Of a stretch of DNA of 64,000 nt, positions 18,579 through 26,210 are shown in pieces. Numbering within the stretch: position 1 is the first letter of the stretch; each line of letters starts with the position of its first letter. Origin of the DNA: Limnovirga soli (GTDB taxonomy: Bacteria > Bacteroidota > Bacteroidia > Chitinophagales > Chitinophagaceae). The notes beneath the pieces are model-generated. The model saw only the letters and a program-made list of their open reading frames with translations, was not told the origin of the DNA and did not search any database. Both the position numbers and the translations under genes were made by a program. The stretch covers positions 62,001 to 126,000 of the forward strand of contig NZ_WHPF01000014.1 in the NCBI RefSeq assembly GCF_013106755.1, written 5' to 3'.

Positions 18579-19003
18579 TTTGTTAGTATTTTATTCAATT
18601 TTTTAATGAGAGTCTTTAAAGTTGAATCAATATTTGCTCTTTTTAACTTACACTCAAAAAGGGTAATTACATTCCACTTATCTGCTCTTAATTTGTTAAT
18701 ATGGTCATTGTCCAGTTGTTTGTTTCTGGCAATTTTATTTAACCACCATTCTGTTTTGGTTTTAGGTACAACAAAATATTTACACCCTTCATGTCCATGC
18801 CAAAAACAACCATGAACAAATATGACGGTTTTATACTTTGGCAGCACTATATCCGGCTTGCCGGGTAGATCTTTAGTGTGCAGCCTGTATCTAAATCCCT
18901 TTGCAAATAAATATTTACGAACTATTAATTCCGGCTTTGTGTTCTTTGACCGGATTTGGCTCATATTATAGCTTCTGACCTCCTTTGTATGAACATCAGC
19001 CAT
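18575..19003 (-). CDS. vsr: Very short patch repair endonuclease
   Basis: A 142-residue Vsr protein. It has MSQIRSKNTKPEL (residues 14-26), LPGKPDIVLPKYK with the catalytic Asp51, and FVHGCFWHGHEGCKYF with the active-site His (H64, H69) and zinc-binding Cys/His residues. Vsr nicks next to T:G mismatches that arise when 5-methylcytosine deaminates, so it fits the methyltransferase in the same operon. I use the ATG at 19003, which lies one base after the stop of the XRE gene (TAG-T-ATG). The alternative start at 19057 would overlap that gene and adds an unrelated tail. Confidence 0.92.
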   Translation of the reverse strand: MADVHTKEVRSYNMSQIRSKNTKPELIVRKYLFAKGFRYRLHTKDLPGKPDIVLPKYKTVIFVHGCFWHGHEGCKYFVVPKTKTEWWLNKIARNKQLDNDHINKLRADKWNVITLFECKLKRANIDSTLKTLIKKLNKILTK

Positions 19004-19004
19004 A

Positions 19005-19253
19005 CTACTTGCCTTTTTTTTCCAGTACCGAAATATCAAAGTCCAGGTACCAGGCAAACTTTACCAGATAATCTATAGTAATTGCAAATTTTCCGGTTTC
19101 AACTTTTGAAATAGTGGAACGGTTTACTTCCATTATCTCTGCTAGTTCATCCTGACTAAAACCTTTATTTTCCCGGAATGTCCGGATTTGCTTACCAATC
19201 ACTTCCCGGTTTTCCTGAATATATTGCTCTGAAGGCCTGGACTTTTTATTCAT
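19005..19253 (-). CDS. XRE-family helix-turn-helix regulator (controller-protein-like)
   Basis: An 82-residue protein made almost entirely of one HTH_3 domain. IGKQIRTFRENKGFSQDELA (residues 19-38) leads into EIMEVNRSTISKVETGKFAI (39-58), the classic helix-turn-helix, followed by IDYLVKFAWYLDFDIS. Small single-domain XRE proteins at the head of restriction-modification operons (C proteins) delay expression of the nuclease until methylation is complete. Its first place in the operon fits that, but no operator could be identified with confidence upstream. Confidence 0.85.
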   Translation of the reverse strand: MNKKSRPSEQYIQENREVIGKQIRTFRENKGFSQDELAEIMEVNRSTISKVETGKFAITIDYLVKFAWYLDFDISVLEKKGK

Positions 19254-19284
19254 AAATATTCAATGCCATTTAAAAATAAGCTTA

Positions 19285-19539
19285 CTATTCTACCGGTAAC
19301 ACAATAAGGTACTTTGTGGGTACTGGTAAATCCCAGCCATCAGGATAAGAGACTGTAGTTAAATTACCATCTAACTCTTTAACCACACCTACCTGATTTA
19401 TACCGCCTAATACTAATTGCTGATATTGCCTTACCGCTTTATCATCGCTGTTGGTTTCGGCTTTGAAAAATTCTATTTGGCTGTTGTCAAAAGTTACTTT
19501 GTCACCTACTTGAAGTGCCTTGTTCAATTGTGTTGTCAT
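19285..19539 (-). CDS. Small protein of unknown function, probable beta-barrel (SH3/KOW-like)
   Basis: An 84-residue protein. The pattern LQVGDKVTFDNSQIEF, then GVVKELDGNLTTVSYPDGW, then VPTKYLIVLPVE suggests a small beta-barrel with repeated short strands, as in SH3- or KOW-like folds. It is not recognised as a named family. It precedes the XRE gene by 31 bases on the same strand and could be the first gene of the defence operon or an independent host gene. Confidence 0.55.
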   Translation of the reverse strand: MTTQLNKALQVGDKVTFDNSQIEFFKAETNSDDKAVRQYQQLVLGGINQVGVVKELDGNLTTVSYPDGWDLPVPTKYLIVLPVE

Positions 19540-20249
19540 TATTCATGTGCAGTTTGTATAGCGTTGCCCCCGCTTTTGAATTATGAAGCTAAGGAAATTA
19601 GTAGACACACGGTGCAATATATTGAACATTTTATTTTAAAGAAAAGATTCAAAAAAGAGATCGCTAAAAGAGGCTTTAAATTGTTTGTTTAAAGTTTACC
19701 TGAAACCTGTTGATGGCACGGCATGTTTTCATGGCTTAAGCTTTTTTCTATTATTTTCATTAATTAAGTTTAATAAGGATTTGCAAGGTTAAGTTTCAGG
19801 TTTATACAAAGCCTAATTAATTTACATTTCATTTATTATTAGGCCTTCAAGCTAATACACATATTGCTGCAAATTTGTAAAGGCTTAATTTTGAGGTTAA
19901 TAAAGCATTTTAGTAAAATATATTTTCAGGTTGTCATAAATCTGCTGTTTTGCATTTAGGATATAATGTATTCCAGCTAAATACGGCGCTGCCACTGTCA
20001 GTCACATCAGCAACTAACCTTTTTTTATCATGTACTATTCCTATTTTCCGCCTACACTATGTTGCAAGCCCTGTTATTAACAGCCAACCAGCATTTCCCT
20101 TTATTTAAACATGCAATTGTGTACTGCTACGATTTTATTAATCATTCCAGCTTTTGCCTTCACCATTCCTACCATTAAAATTTTGTTGGGGTGCATAAGC
20201 GTATACTGACAAGTATGCTTCAAATGTATAGTACCCTACTATTAAAAAC

Positions 20250-20322
20250 AACGTGATTTATCACGCATTTTTTGGTGTGATAAATCACGCTGCCCGTGAT
20301 TTATCACGTTTTTGGCTAAACA
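20250..20322 (+). repeat. Triple-palindrome element, three CGTGATTTATCACG units
   Basis: Three 14-bp near-palindromes lie at 20252-20265, 20276-20289 (TGTGATAAATCACG, one change) and 20295-20308, followed by TTTTTGGCTAAA. The same three units with the same spacers and the same tail, in reverse orientation, occur at 60783-60853. Each unit has arms CGTGAT and ATCACG, as expected for a dimeric DNA-binding protein or a hairpin. Confidence 0.9.
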
Positions 20323-20492
20323 TTGTAGCAATTAGCAAAACTGGCATGATTTTATTTTTGCTAAAGGCTATTATGGCCCTAAAAGGTACCTATACGGTAG
20401 TTAGCAGCAAGGGGGTAACATCCCGGTGCTGCCGGTTCTTACCCATACCTACAGGCATGGCCTAACTACAGCTGCCATACCATTGGAACGAT

Positions 20493-20540
20493 GAACCGAG
20501 CCCCGAATTTATCGGGGTAAACTGTGGCAAGTAAAGCTGG
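20493..20540 (+). repeat. Family 3 repeat with an extra CCCCGA...TCGGGG hairpin
   Basis: TGAACCGAG is followed by the hairpin CCCCGAATTTATCGGGG, then TAAACTGT and GGCAAG. The outer words TGAACCGAG and GGCAAG also flank the simpler copies at 31296 and 40707, where only CGT separates them. The hairpin part recurs at 24731-24770. Confidence 0.55.
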
Positions 20541-20572
20541 ATGGTTGTACCGGCCCCTGTAACCAGGAAAAC

Positions 20573-20896
20573 CTACCTGCCTTTTTTCTTTTTTTCCTGC
20601 TGCACTGGTTGTTTACATACCCGGTGGCTATAGAGGAATTGCTGCAGATCGGGCTGGGTAAAATACACCCTGTTACCTACACTAATAAAAGGCAATGCTT
20701 TTTTATTTTGCCAGTTACGGAGGGTGCGGTCGCAGATTTGTAGCTGTTGTAACAGCTCATGTTTTTCTATCAGCAGGGGTAATAAAAAGGGGGTGTTGTC
20801 CCCGTTTGGAGAAAGGTTGTTGGGTGTGTTGGTACTGTTTTGCGGAGGGTAAACGGGTGTGTTTTGTGGTGTGGAGAAAGGAGCAGGGTTTGCTAA
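20573..20896 (-). pseudogene. Helix-turn-helix (HTH_17 / excisionase-like) reading frame without an ATG
   Basis: The frame is open from about 20896 to the TAG at 20573-20575. In its second half it contains HELLQQLQICDRTLRNWQNK followed by KALPFISVGNRVYFTQPD and LQQFLYS, a good match to the small HTH domains of excisionases and mobile-element regulators in Bacteroidota (recognition helix followed by the ISVGNRVYF wing). There is no ATG in frame. It overlaps the last codons of the RAYT remnant in another frame, so it is either a gene with a non-ATG start or, more likely, a decayed gene that lost its 5' end. Confidence 0.5.
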
Positions 20897-21144
20897 TTAT
20901 TTTGCTCCAATTCTTTTACCAGATCATCGGCTAGAAAACTTTTCTTATTACTAATGATGCTATTACTGGTATTACTAAAGGCAATAATAGCATGTATATG
21001 ATGCGGCATGATTACGTAACCAACAATACAATGTTTGGATGGTTGCAACATATCAAGCCATTGATAAACTAATCTATATCCATTGGCAATAATAAATAAT
21101 GGCAGCCAACCAGTGCAGGTAAATGTAATAAAGTAAACCCCCAT
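20893..21144 (-). pseudogene. REP-associated tyrosine transposase (RAYT / Y1 type), truncated
   Basis: An 83-residue frame starting at 21144. It opens with YFITFTCTGWLPLF and has GYVIMPHHIHAII, which matches the HUH motif (H-hydrophobic-H) of TnpA_REP/IS200-like enzymes. Full-length RAYTs are about 150-200 residues and carry the catalytic Tyr in a helix farther on; here translation stops soon after LVKELEQNN, so that helix is missing. The DNA directly upstream is a REP-like element found elsewhere in the window, as expected for a RAYT with its cognate repeats. Confidence 0.75.
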
Positions 21145-21656
21145 CTTTCTCCTGTATGGTTTTTCTTACTGGCAAAAACTTGATGATCAGATTGGAGAAT
21201 TTATACATATTGGCCAGGTTAACGCAGCAAGGCAGCAGGTATAATCTTATTATTAGGTATTGGAAATTTATATCAGGGCCAACGATCCGCAGAGTCCCTG
21301 CCACACACATACCTATTTTAGGAAACTCTGCGGAGAAAATAAAAGTATTAGGAAGAAGTGAAGATTAATTCAGTCAACTTTAGTATTAGTATACAACGCA
21401 ATAAGCCAAACCTTTATAATTATTAAATATAGGAGAGAAACTAACATATGCATCTAGTATTTAACATCTGTTTAAAAATTAATTTCATTTAAGTGCATTG
21501 CCTCTAATTTTTAAAACATTTATAGTAGGGTGGCTAATAATAAAAGCAACATGTATTTAATTATTAGAGAAAATCAGAACTTTTTAATTTTTAAAGAAGA
21601 TTAAAATAATGAAATACAAAAAATAGCGCTGTCTTAATCTAATTATTTTTAATAGC
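21145..21656. other. Gap with REP-like element, otherwise featureless AT-rich DNA
   Basis: The part next to the RAYT remnant is the REP-like element at 21203-21337. From 21370 to 21656 the DNA is very AT-rich and I see no gene or structure. Confidence 0.55.
21203..21337. repeat. Long REP-like element at the head of the RAYT remnant
   Basis: This copy matches the orphan copy at 6936-7073 over its whole length and the shorter copy at 2653-2727 in its hairpin part. Words CCGCAGAGTCCCTG and ACTCTGCGGAGAA form the inverted arms. Its place directly before a Y1 transposase identifies the family as REP/RAYT. Confidence 0.8.
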
Positions 21657-22061
21657 TTATTTATTTATTTTATTTTTATACTCAGAGTATAGACTAATCA
21701 AATATCCTCCTGAACAAACAAAAAATAAAAATAATAATAAAAATGATTTCCATTCAATAGAAGGCGTTGAGATTTCTGTATTACCAATTTTAATGAAATA
21801 TGATGATGATATTATATCAGGAAATATTGCAATAGCATTGAATGTTGCCAATGATAAAAAGAATCCGGTTAAAATTATTCCATATTTAAACTTATAAAAA
21901 TAAAGAGCTACGATTAACAAAAATAGCGATAAACCAATCTGGTGCTTTATTGTAGCAAAATAATCCGTCCTTAATATTATAATCCAAGTATTAATTAAAA
22001 TTCCTGAAAGGATAAGAGTGGGTATTGCCTGTATTAATCTCTTATTTTCCATAATTACCAT
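21657..22061 (-). CDS. Small membrane protein of unknown function (four TM segments)
   Basis: A 134-residue, very hydrophobic protein with predicted TM segments near residues 10-30, 42-58, 62-82 and 105-125. No family is recognised. A second ATG three codons in (MENKRLIQ) is an equally plausible start. It sits between the RAYT region and a second palindrome cluster, so it may be an accessory gene. Confidence 0.5.
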   Translation of the reverse strand: MVIMENKRLIQAIPTLILSGILINTWIIILRTDYFATIKHQIGLSLFLLIVALYFYKFKYGIILTGFFLSLATFNAIAIFPDIISSSYFIKIGNTEISTPSIEWKSFLLLFLFFVCSGGYLISLYSEYKNKINK

Positions 22062-22459
22062 TTTATGTTGAAGAAAAGTGATTTTGTGATTTGTGAGTTG
22101 TTAATTTTTTGGGCAGCAGTTATCCAAGTTTCTACACTTTTTGATTTACCGTCATTGCTAACAGAAACACCTGCTTTCTACGTTTTTTAGGGATGTTCCA
22201 ACGGGCATCCTGAACTGTAGATGGTTTTGAGTCTTTGTAGTGCCGGAAAGTCTTGCTGCGGTGTTTACTATTTTTTTATAACCCTATTGTTGTTTTTAAT
22301 TTTAAAGTGTGAATTTTCTTTTTGCATATGAGTTTACATCCGGTTTAAAAAGATTTTCCATCGGTTTTTGTGTGTAGGATAATTGGAGTAGGTTATATGC
22401 TTTTGGCACGGTTGAAATTTTGATAAAACAAACTTCAACTATTTATTTTAAAAAAACAA

Positions 22460-22496
22460 CGTGATTTATCACGCGGTTTTGGCGTGATTTATCACG
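22460..22496 (+). repeat. Double-palindrome element, two CGTGATTTATCACG units
   Basis: Two perfect units at 22460-22473 and 22483-22496, separated by CGGTTTTGG. The left side AAAAACAACGTGATTTATCA is shared with the triple element at 20250, so this is a shorter member of the same family. Confidence 0.85.
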
Positions 22497-22635
22497 CGAA
22501 GGGCCTGGATTTTTGTTTTTTTTGTTTTTTATTCGTATAAATTGGGGGCATGCCACCTGCAGAATAGTCAATATGTTGCACAGCTACTTATTTACAATAA
22601 CAGCATTTGGTTTTCCAATAACGGGGTAGGTTACA

Positions 22636-22681
22636 CCTCCCGCACACAAAGCTTTTGGTATGTGACTCCTTGGAGAAGGAA
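22636..22681. repeat. Degenerate REP-like element
   Basis: CACCTCCCGCACACAAAGCT followed by TTTGGTATGTGACTCCTTGG and AGAAGGAAAGG resembles the right-hand half of the element at 2653. Confidence 0.5.
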
Positions 22682-22715
22682 AGGATTGTGTAACCTTCCC
22701 CCGTTTTCTTTTTTA

Positions 22716-22784
22716 TTCCCTTTGTGAAAGGCCATTTATTCAGGTACAAGATACATTCGGAACATCTTGTACAAAGGAGTTGCA
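22716..22784. repeat. Family 4 hairpin repeat, copy 1
   Basis: TCCCTTTGTGAAAGGCCATT is followed by TATTCAGGTACAAGAT, ACATTCGGAACATCTTGTAC and AAAGGAGTT. GTACAAGAT and ATCTTGTAC form a perfect 9-bp stem. A second copy with compensating changes lies at 23446-23512. Confidence 0.75.
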
Positions 22785-22814
22785 GTTGTTTAGACTACTT
22801 TATTTTTAATTCGC

Positions 22815-23291
22815 TCACTTATTCATTTTTAACTCAAATGAATCATCGGTGTCATGAAATTTTAGATAAATTGGTATACTTAGTCTACGATTGTCAGTTT
22901 TATTCCAACCACTTTTGAACCATTCTACAAAAATTTCCTTTTGAGCTTTTTCAAATTCATCTAAATCTTGATTGTCATCTTCATTTTGAAAATCATACTG
23001 GTCTAAGTTTGGATTTAATTCCTCGTCAATTAGTAACCCATTGGGATATTCTTCTTTTAACAAACTTCTGTAACCGAGTTGATTTGATGAACTGTCCATA
23101 GGATACAATCCTAATCTGTACCCGTCAATAAATACTTCAATTTCCAACAAGTCGACTTTGCCAATATGAGTTGATTTACTAAGCCCCCAATCTCCTTCGA
23201 TGATTTTCGTAAGTTCGGCAATTAGTTGATTGCTTAGACTGTCAAGATGCAGTTTTGTTTTTAATAAAATGTCTTTTGTTGCTTGTCTCAT
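22815..23291 (-). CDS. Hypothetical protein (acidic, soluble)
   Basis: A 158-residue acidic protein with an N-terminal helix, then a beta-rich part (EIEVFIDGYRLGLYPMDSSS), a strongly acidic segment (FQNEDDNQDLDEFEKAQKEI) and a C-terminal beta strand ending in SFELKMNK. It looks like a cytoplasmic protein of the kind encoded next to toxin or immunity genes in Bacteroidota, but no partner is seen and no family is recognised. Confidence 0.6.
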   Translation of the reverse strand: MRQATKDILLKTKLHLDSLSNQLIAELTKIIEGDWGLSKSTHIGKVDLLEIEVFIDGYRLGLYPMDSSSNQLGYRSLLKEEYPNGLLIDEELNPNLDQYDFQNEDDNQDLDEFEKAQKEIFVEWFKSGWNKTDNRRLSIPIYLKFHDTDDSFELKMNK

Positions 23292-23445
23292 CTTTCAATT
23301 TTTAGAGTCGGTTTGGCCATTGCCACCAACTCAAAAATAGACGAACTAAATAGCCTTACCAAAAAAATGGGTTATTGAAAATCAATGTTTTTATAGTGCG
23401 TTTTTTAAATAGGATATTTGCGGCAGAATGTGATTGTATTTCTTA

Positions 23446-23512
23446 ATCCCTTTGCAAAAGGGCAATTATTCAGGTTCAAGATGCCCTTCGGCACATCTTG
23501 AACAACGGAGTT
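23446..23512. repeat. Family 4 hairpin repeat, copy 2
   Basis: TCCCTTTGCAAAAGGGCAAT is followed by TATTCAGGTTCAAGATGCCC, TTCGGCACATCTTGAACAA and CGGAGTT. The stem GTTCAAGATG / CATCTTGAAC pairs fully; compared with copy 1 both arms changed together, which argues for a conserved RNA or DNA hairpin. Confidence 0.75.
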
Positions 23513-23702
23513 TGGGGTACTCATCATCTTTTATCAAAGCCACACTGCACATTTCGGTAGTAGTTGGCGGGGACGCAAACAGCAGCAAAAAATTTTGGAT
23601 GTACTTTGTAGTAACAATAACTTTTTTAAATAATCACCAGCAGCTTTTTTCTATGTTTAACGTTTTAGTGATGAAGGGGGCAAAAAATCACGACAAGTGT
23701 AA

Positions 23703-23742
23703 TAAAAGAACAGCAGTAGTAAACACTACTGCCGTTCTTTTT
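23703..23742 (-). terminator. Rho-independent terminator of the FAS1 gene
   Basis: On the minus strand AAGAACGGCAGTAGTG, a TTTA loop, and CTACTGCTGTTCTTTT form a long hairpin followed by TTATT, beginning about 15 bases after the stop codon of the fasciclin gene. Confidence 0.85.
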
Positions 23743-23755
23743 AATTTAGCAGAAT

Positions 23756-24277
23756 TTATTTAGGTAATAAAACGCTGTCAATTACATGCACAATACCATT
23801 GGTTCCTTTTAAATCGGTTGCTGTTACAGTTGCTTTTCCCCCTTTTTCGTCGGTTAAAATAACCTTGCCATTCTCCAGGGAAGCAGTTAGTTTACCACCT
23901 GCTACTGTAGTAAGTACAACTTCGCCACCGCCATTTTTAATTGCTGCCAATACTGCTTTTGCATCGAGTTTACCTGCTACAACGTGATAGGTAAGGATAC
24001 CCGCCAACATTGCTTTGTTTTCTGGCTTAAGCAAAGTTTCTACGGTGCCTGCCGGCAGTTTTTCGAACGCATCATTTGTGGGAGCAAAAACTGTGAACGG
24101 CCCTGCACCTTTAAGTGTTTCAACCAATCCTGCAGCCTTTACAGCAGCTACTAAGGTTGTGTGTGCTTTTGAGCTGATAGCGATATCAACAACATCAGCT
24201 TTTGTTTGTGCAGAAACTGTACCTGCGGTAAAAGATGCAACCGCAAGAAATAAAACAAGACGATTAATTAATTTCAT
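23756..24277 (-). CDS. Secreted fasciclin (FAS1) domain protein
   Basis: A 173-residue protein: signal peptide (LVLFLAVASFTAGTVSAQ) and one FAS1 domain filling the rest. The conserved H1 box is PFTVFAPTNDAFEKLPAG and the H2 box is NGIVHVIDSVLLP at the C-terminus; YHVVAGKLD lies between them. FAS1 proteins are exported adhesion-type proteins. It appears to be a single-gene transcript ending at the strong terminator directly behind it. Confidence 0.93.
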   Translation of the reverse strand: MKLINRLVLFLAVASFTAGTVSAQTKADVVDIAISSKAHTTLVAAVKAAGLVETLKGAGPFTVFAPTNDAFEKLPAGTVETLLKPENKAMLAGILTYHVVAGKLDAKAVLAAIKNGGGEVVLTTVAGGKLTASLENGKVILTDEKGGKATVTATDLKGTNGIVHVIDSVLLPK

Positions 24278-24523
24278 AATATTTATTTTGATTAATGGAA
24301 CATAGAAATAGAGAAGTAGTTGAACTTATTTTTTTCTATAACAATTACATAACAAATTATGCTGCCACTGTTGAAGAGTTTGAGAATAAGTGCGAATGTT
24401 GTTCAACATCTGCACATGATATCTCTTTGGTAAGTGTTCTCTATACCCATGTTTTTAGCCTGACCAACAGCACCTGCTTCCCTATTCACTTGAGTTAGCT
24501 AAAGCTGCATATATAATCTAACC

Positions 24524-24542
24524 GCACAAGAGTGCGACGCAA
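24524..24542 (-). repeat. Dispersed repeat family 1 (reverse orientation)
   Basis: The minus strand reads TTGCGTCGCACTCTTGTGC, one base off at the end compared with most copies. Confidence 0.85.
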
Positions 24543-24730
24543 GCGGCGATGCCATGATAACCAATTGCCGGGCCCAATATGTATTCATGCAATTTTATTA
24601 TACATGTAACAGCTAAATAATTTTGAACACCTTGCCATACCCGGTTCAGTTTTCGGTATGTTGGGCGGGAGGGGAGAGGGCGGTTTGTAAAACATGTATT
24701 CCGATTGCATTTTAACCAACTGTATAAGTG

Positions 24731-24770
24731 TGCCCCGGATCAAGTTTGGGGTAAACTGTGTAAGTAAAGT
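24731..24770 (+). repeat. Hairpin repeat sharing GGGGTAAACTGT with the 20493 element
   Basis: TGCCCCGGATCAAGTTTGGG is followed by GTAAACTGTGTAAGTAAAGT. Compare CCCCGAATTTATCGGGG, TAAACTGTGGC and AAGTAAAGC at 20501-20537. Confidence 0.5.
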
Positions 24771-24822
24771 CAGCTGCCTGTTTATTTGCCTGGCTAACCA
24801 ATTCTTTAGTGCTTTATTTTCC

Positions 24823-25548
24823 TCAGGCGCTTAATGCATTTATTAGCAAGCCGGTTATAATGGAACAGGTAAAGCTCATTAAAGTGCCAATTAAAACATA
24901 TTCTGCTTCTTTGCGGATATTATTACCCTTCATATCTGTAAACCGTAGTATGGATTTTGCGGCTATTAGAAAGCCAATGGCTTCCATATGATTATTAATT
25001 ACAAAGGTAAATACGAGTATTCTTTCAAAAATACCAATCCATTTTCCGGCTTCGCTTAGGCTGGTTACGGATCGGGTTATATCGGGTTCTACCTGGTTAC
25101 GCCATTTGGCTGTTGCAAAACCCAGTATAAAAGACAAGGGGAAAATGATAAACATATAACCTGCCAGTATAATCCACAAGCGGCTGTTTTGTAATATGGT
25201 ATTTAATTGCGCTATACACCAACCCGGTAGTGGCTGGTAATAAAGTATCCAAAGGGTTATTAAAACACTTAGATGTAAAAGCTGATCTGTAATAAAATCA
25301 ACGGGGCTTTCTTTACGGTGTAGTTTCCAGAGGTCTATTGCATAGTGAGAAACGGTTACCGCTACAGGTATTACCCAATTGGTTTTATCGGGCGAAAAAA
25401 GGTATACCAATGCCCCATGTAACAGACAGTGCAGGTATAATAGCCAGGATTTTGCCATCCACCTTTTTTTGTGTTGTACCATTGCCCTGGTTTGCAATGC
25501 AAAATCGGCCATTAAGTGTGCAAATATCCATTGGTATAAAACTAGCAT
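24823..25548 (-). CDS. DUF3307 domain membrane protein
   Basis: A 241-residue membrane protein. The N-terminal part QWIFAHLMADFALQTRAM is the hallmark of DUF3307, followed by HCLLHGALVYLF and TVSHYAIDLWKLH. Hydrophobic segments follow through the whole length. The gene lies 12 bases after a satD-like gene, an arrangement common for this pair. The function of the pair is unknown; the link to SatD suggests a small regulated membrane system. Confidence 0.85.
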   Translation of the reverse strand: MLVLYQWIFAHLMADFALQTRAMVQHKKRWMAKSWLLYLHCLLHGALVYLFSPDKTNWVIPVAVTVSHYAIDLWKLHRKESPVDFITDQLLHLSVLITLWILYYQPLPGWCIAQLNTILQNSRLWIILAGYMFIIFPLSFILGFATAKWRNQVEPDITRSVTSLSEAGKWIGIFERILVFTFVINNHMEAIGFLIAAKSILRFTDMKGNNIRKEAEYVLIGTLMSFTCSIITGLLINALSA

Positions 25549-25560
25549 GTTATAAAAATA

Positions 25561-26190
25561 TCAAACTAATGCATCACTTGTTTCAAAACGTGCTACAATT
25601 GTAGTAAATATAAATGCGCCTGCTGCCTGTAGCCGTTGGTGCACACTTGGCTGTGAGATATTTAATAAATTGGCTATTTCGTCCTGCCGTTTATTTTGTA
25701 AGTGCAGGTACAGGGCCTGTGCCTGAGGCACCGTAATTTTTTGTAAAAAATAATTGAGTGAAACGCTATGCACCTGCCATTCGGCCGCAAATGCGGGTTG
25801 GCTACCGGTAATGGCTATTTCTTCTTTTTGCTTTTTAATTTGATCCAGCCAGGTACCGGATAGCTGCAAGGCTGTACCATCGGATGTTATGAGATCTTTA
25901 CCCATAAAGCTAATTTCACCAACACCTACTGCAGCCCTTAACCGGATGCCATTACCAATTAGTTTGGTTTGTAATAATAAAGCAACGCGTAATGCCTGTG
26001 AACGGTTATTGGTAAGCAGGGCCTGCACGCTATCGCCCCTGTATTGCTGGAACTGCCAATCGGGCCATAAGGCAGACTGCTCTGTTGAAAATGCATCAAT
26101 AGTAGCATTCATTAACGTTTTTTGTGTTGCATTCAGGGTGGATGAGCCTATTATATCGCCGGTTATTGCAACTGCTTTGTTTTGTGACAT
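25561..26190 (-). CDS. SatD family protein with C-terminal helix-turn-helix
   Basis: A 209-residue protein. AVAITGDIIGSSTLN (residues 6-20) and FQQYRGDSVQALL are the typical SatD signatures. Near the C-terminus QDEIANLLNISQPSVHQRLQ is a clear helix-turn-helix, so this protein probably binds DNA. Two identical palindromes just upstream of its start (26211 and 26240) are the obvious candidate target, which would make it an autoregulator of the satD-DUF3307 operon. Confidence 0.85.
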   Translation of the reverse strand: MSQNKAVAITGDIIGSSTLNATQKTLMNATIDAFSTEQSALWPDWQFQQYRGDSVQALLTNNRSQALRVALLLQTKLIGNGIRLRAAVGVGEISFMGKDLITSDGTALQLSGTWLDQIKKQKEEIAITGSQPAFAAEWQVHSVSLNYFLQKITVPQAQALYLHLQNKRQDEIANLLNISQPSVHQRLQAAGAFIFTTIVARFETSDALV

Positions 26191-26210
26191 GTGAAAATTT
26201 ATAATAAAAA

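Larger units (their letters stand above)
19540..20572. other. Gene-free accessory stretch with palindromes and hairpins
   Basis: About 1 kb with no convincing gene on either strand. It holds the triple-palindrome element (20250-20322) and a hairpin repeat of family 3 (20493-20540). The rest is AT-rich and without visible structure; the small frames in it show no family features. Confidence 0.6.
22062..22814. other. Accessory gap with three repeat elements, no convincing gene
   Basis: A 753-bp stretch. It contains the double palindrome (22460-22496), a degenerate REP-like piece (22636-22681) and a hairpin repeat of family 4 (22716-22784). No reading frame with family features was found. Confidence 0.55.
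23292..23755. other. Gap with family 4 repeat and the terminator of the FAS1 gene
   Basis: A 464-bp stretch. It holds the hairpin repeat at 23446-23512 and the terminator at 23703-23742. Nothing else is recognisable. Confidence 0.55.
24278..24822. other. Gap with repeats between the FAS1 gene and the DUF3307 gene
   Basis: A 545-bp stretch. It holds a reverse copy of the family 1 repeat (24524-24542) and the hairpin piece at 24731-24770. The plus-strand frame at 24295-24498 shows no family features. Confidence 0.55.

Noticed and set aside
20250-20322. CRISPR array or CRP/FNR operators for the CGTGATTTATCACG units
   Set aside because: Only two or three short units at fixed spacing with near-identical spacers, no cas genes; the CRP/FNR consensus has different half-site spacing, and the copies are part of a larger mobile-looking repeat.
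22129-22220. Resemblance between 22190-22240 and 8420-8445 (word GTTCCAAC followed by GGCATC)
   Set aside because: The match is only about 20 bases with several differences; too weak to call a repeat or a gene remnant.
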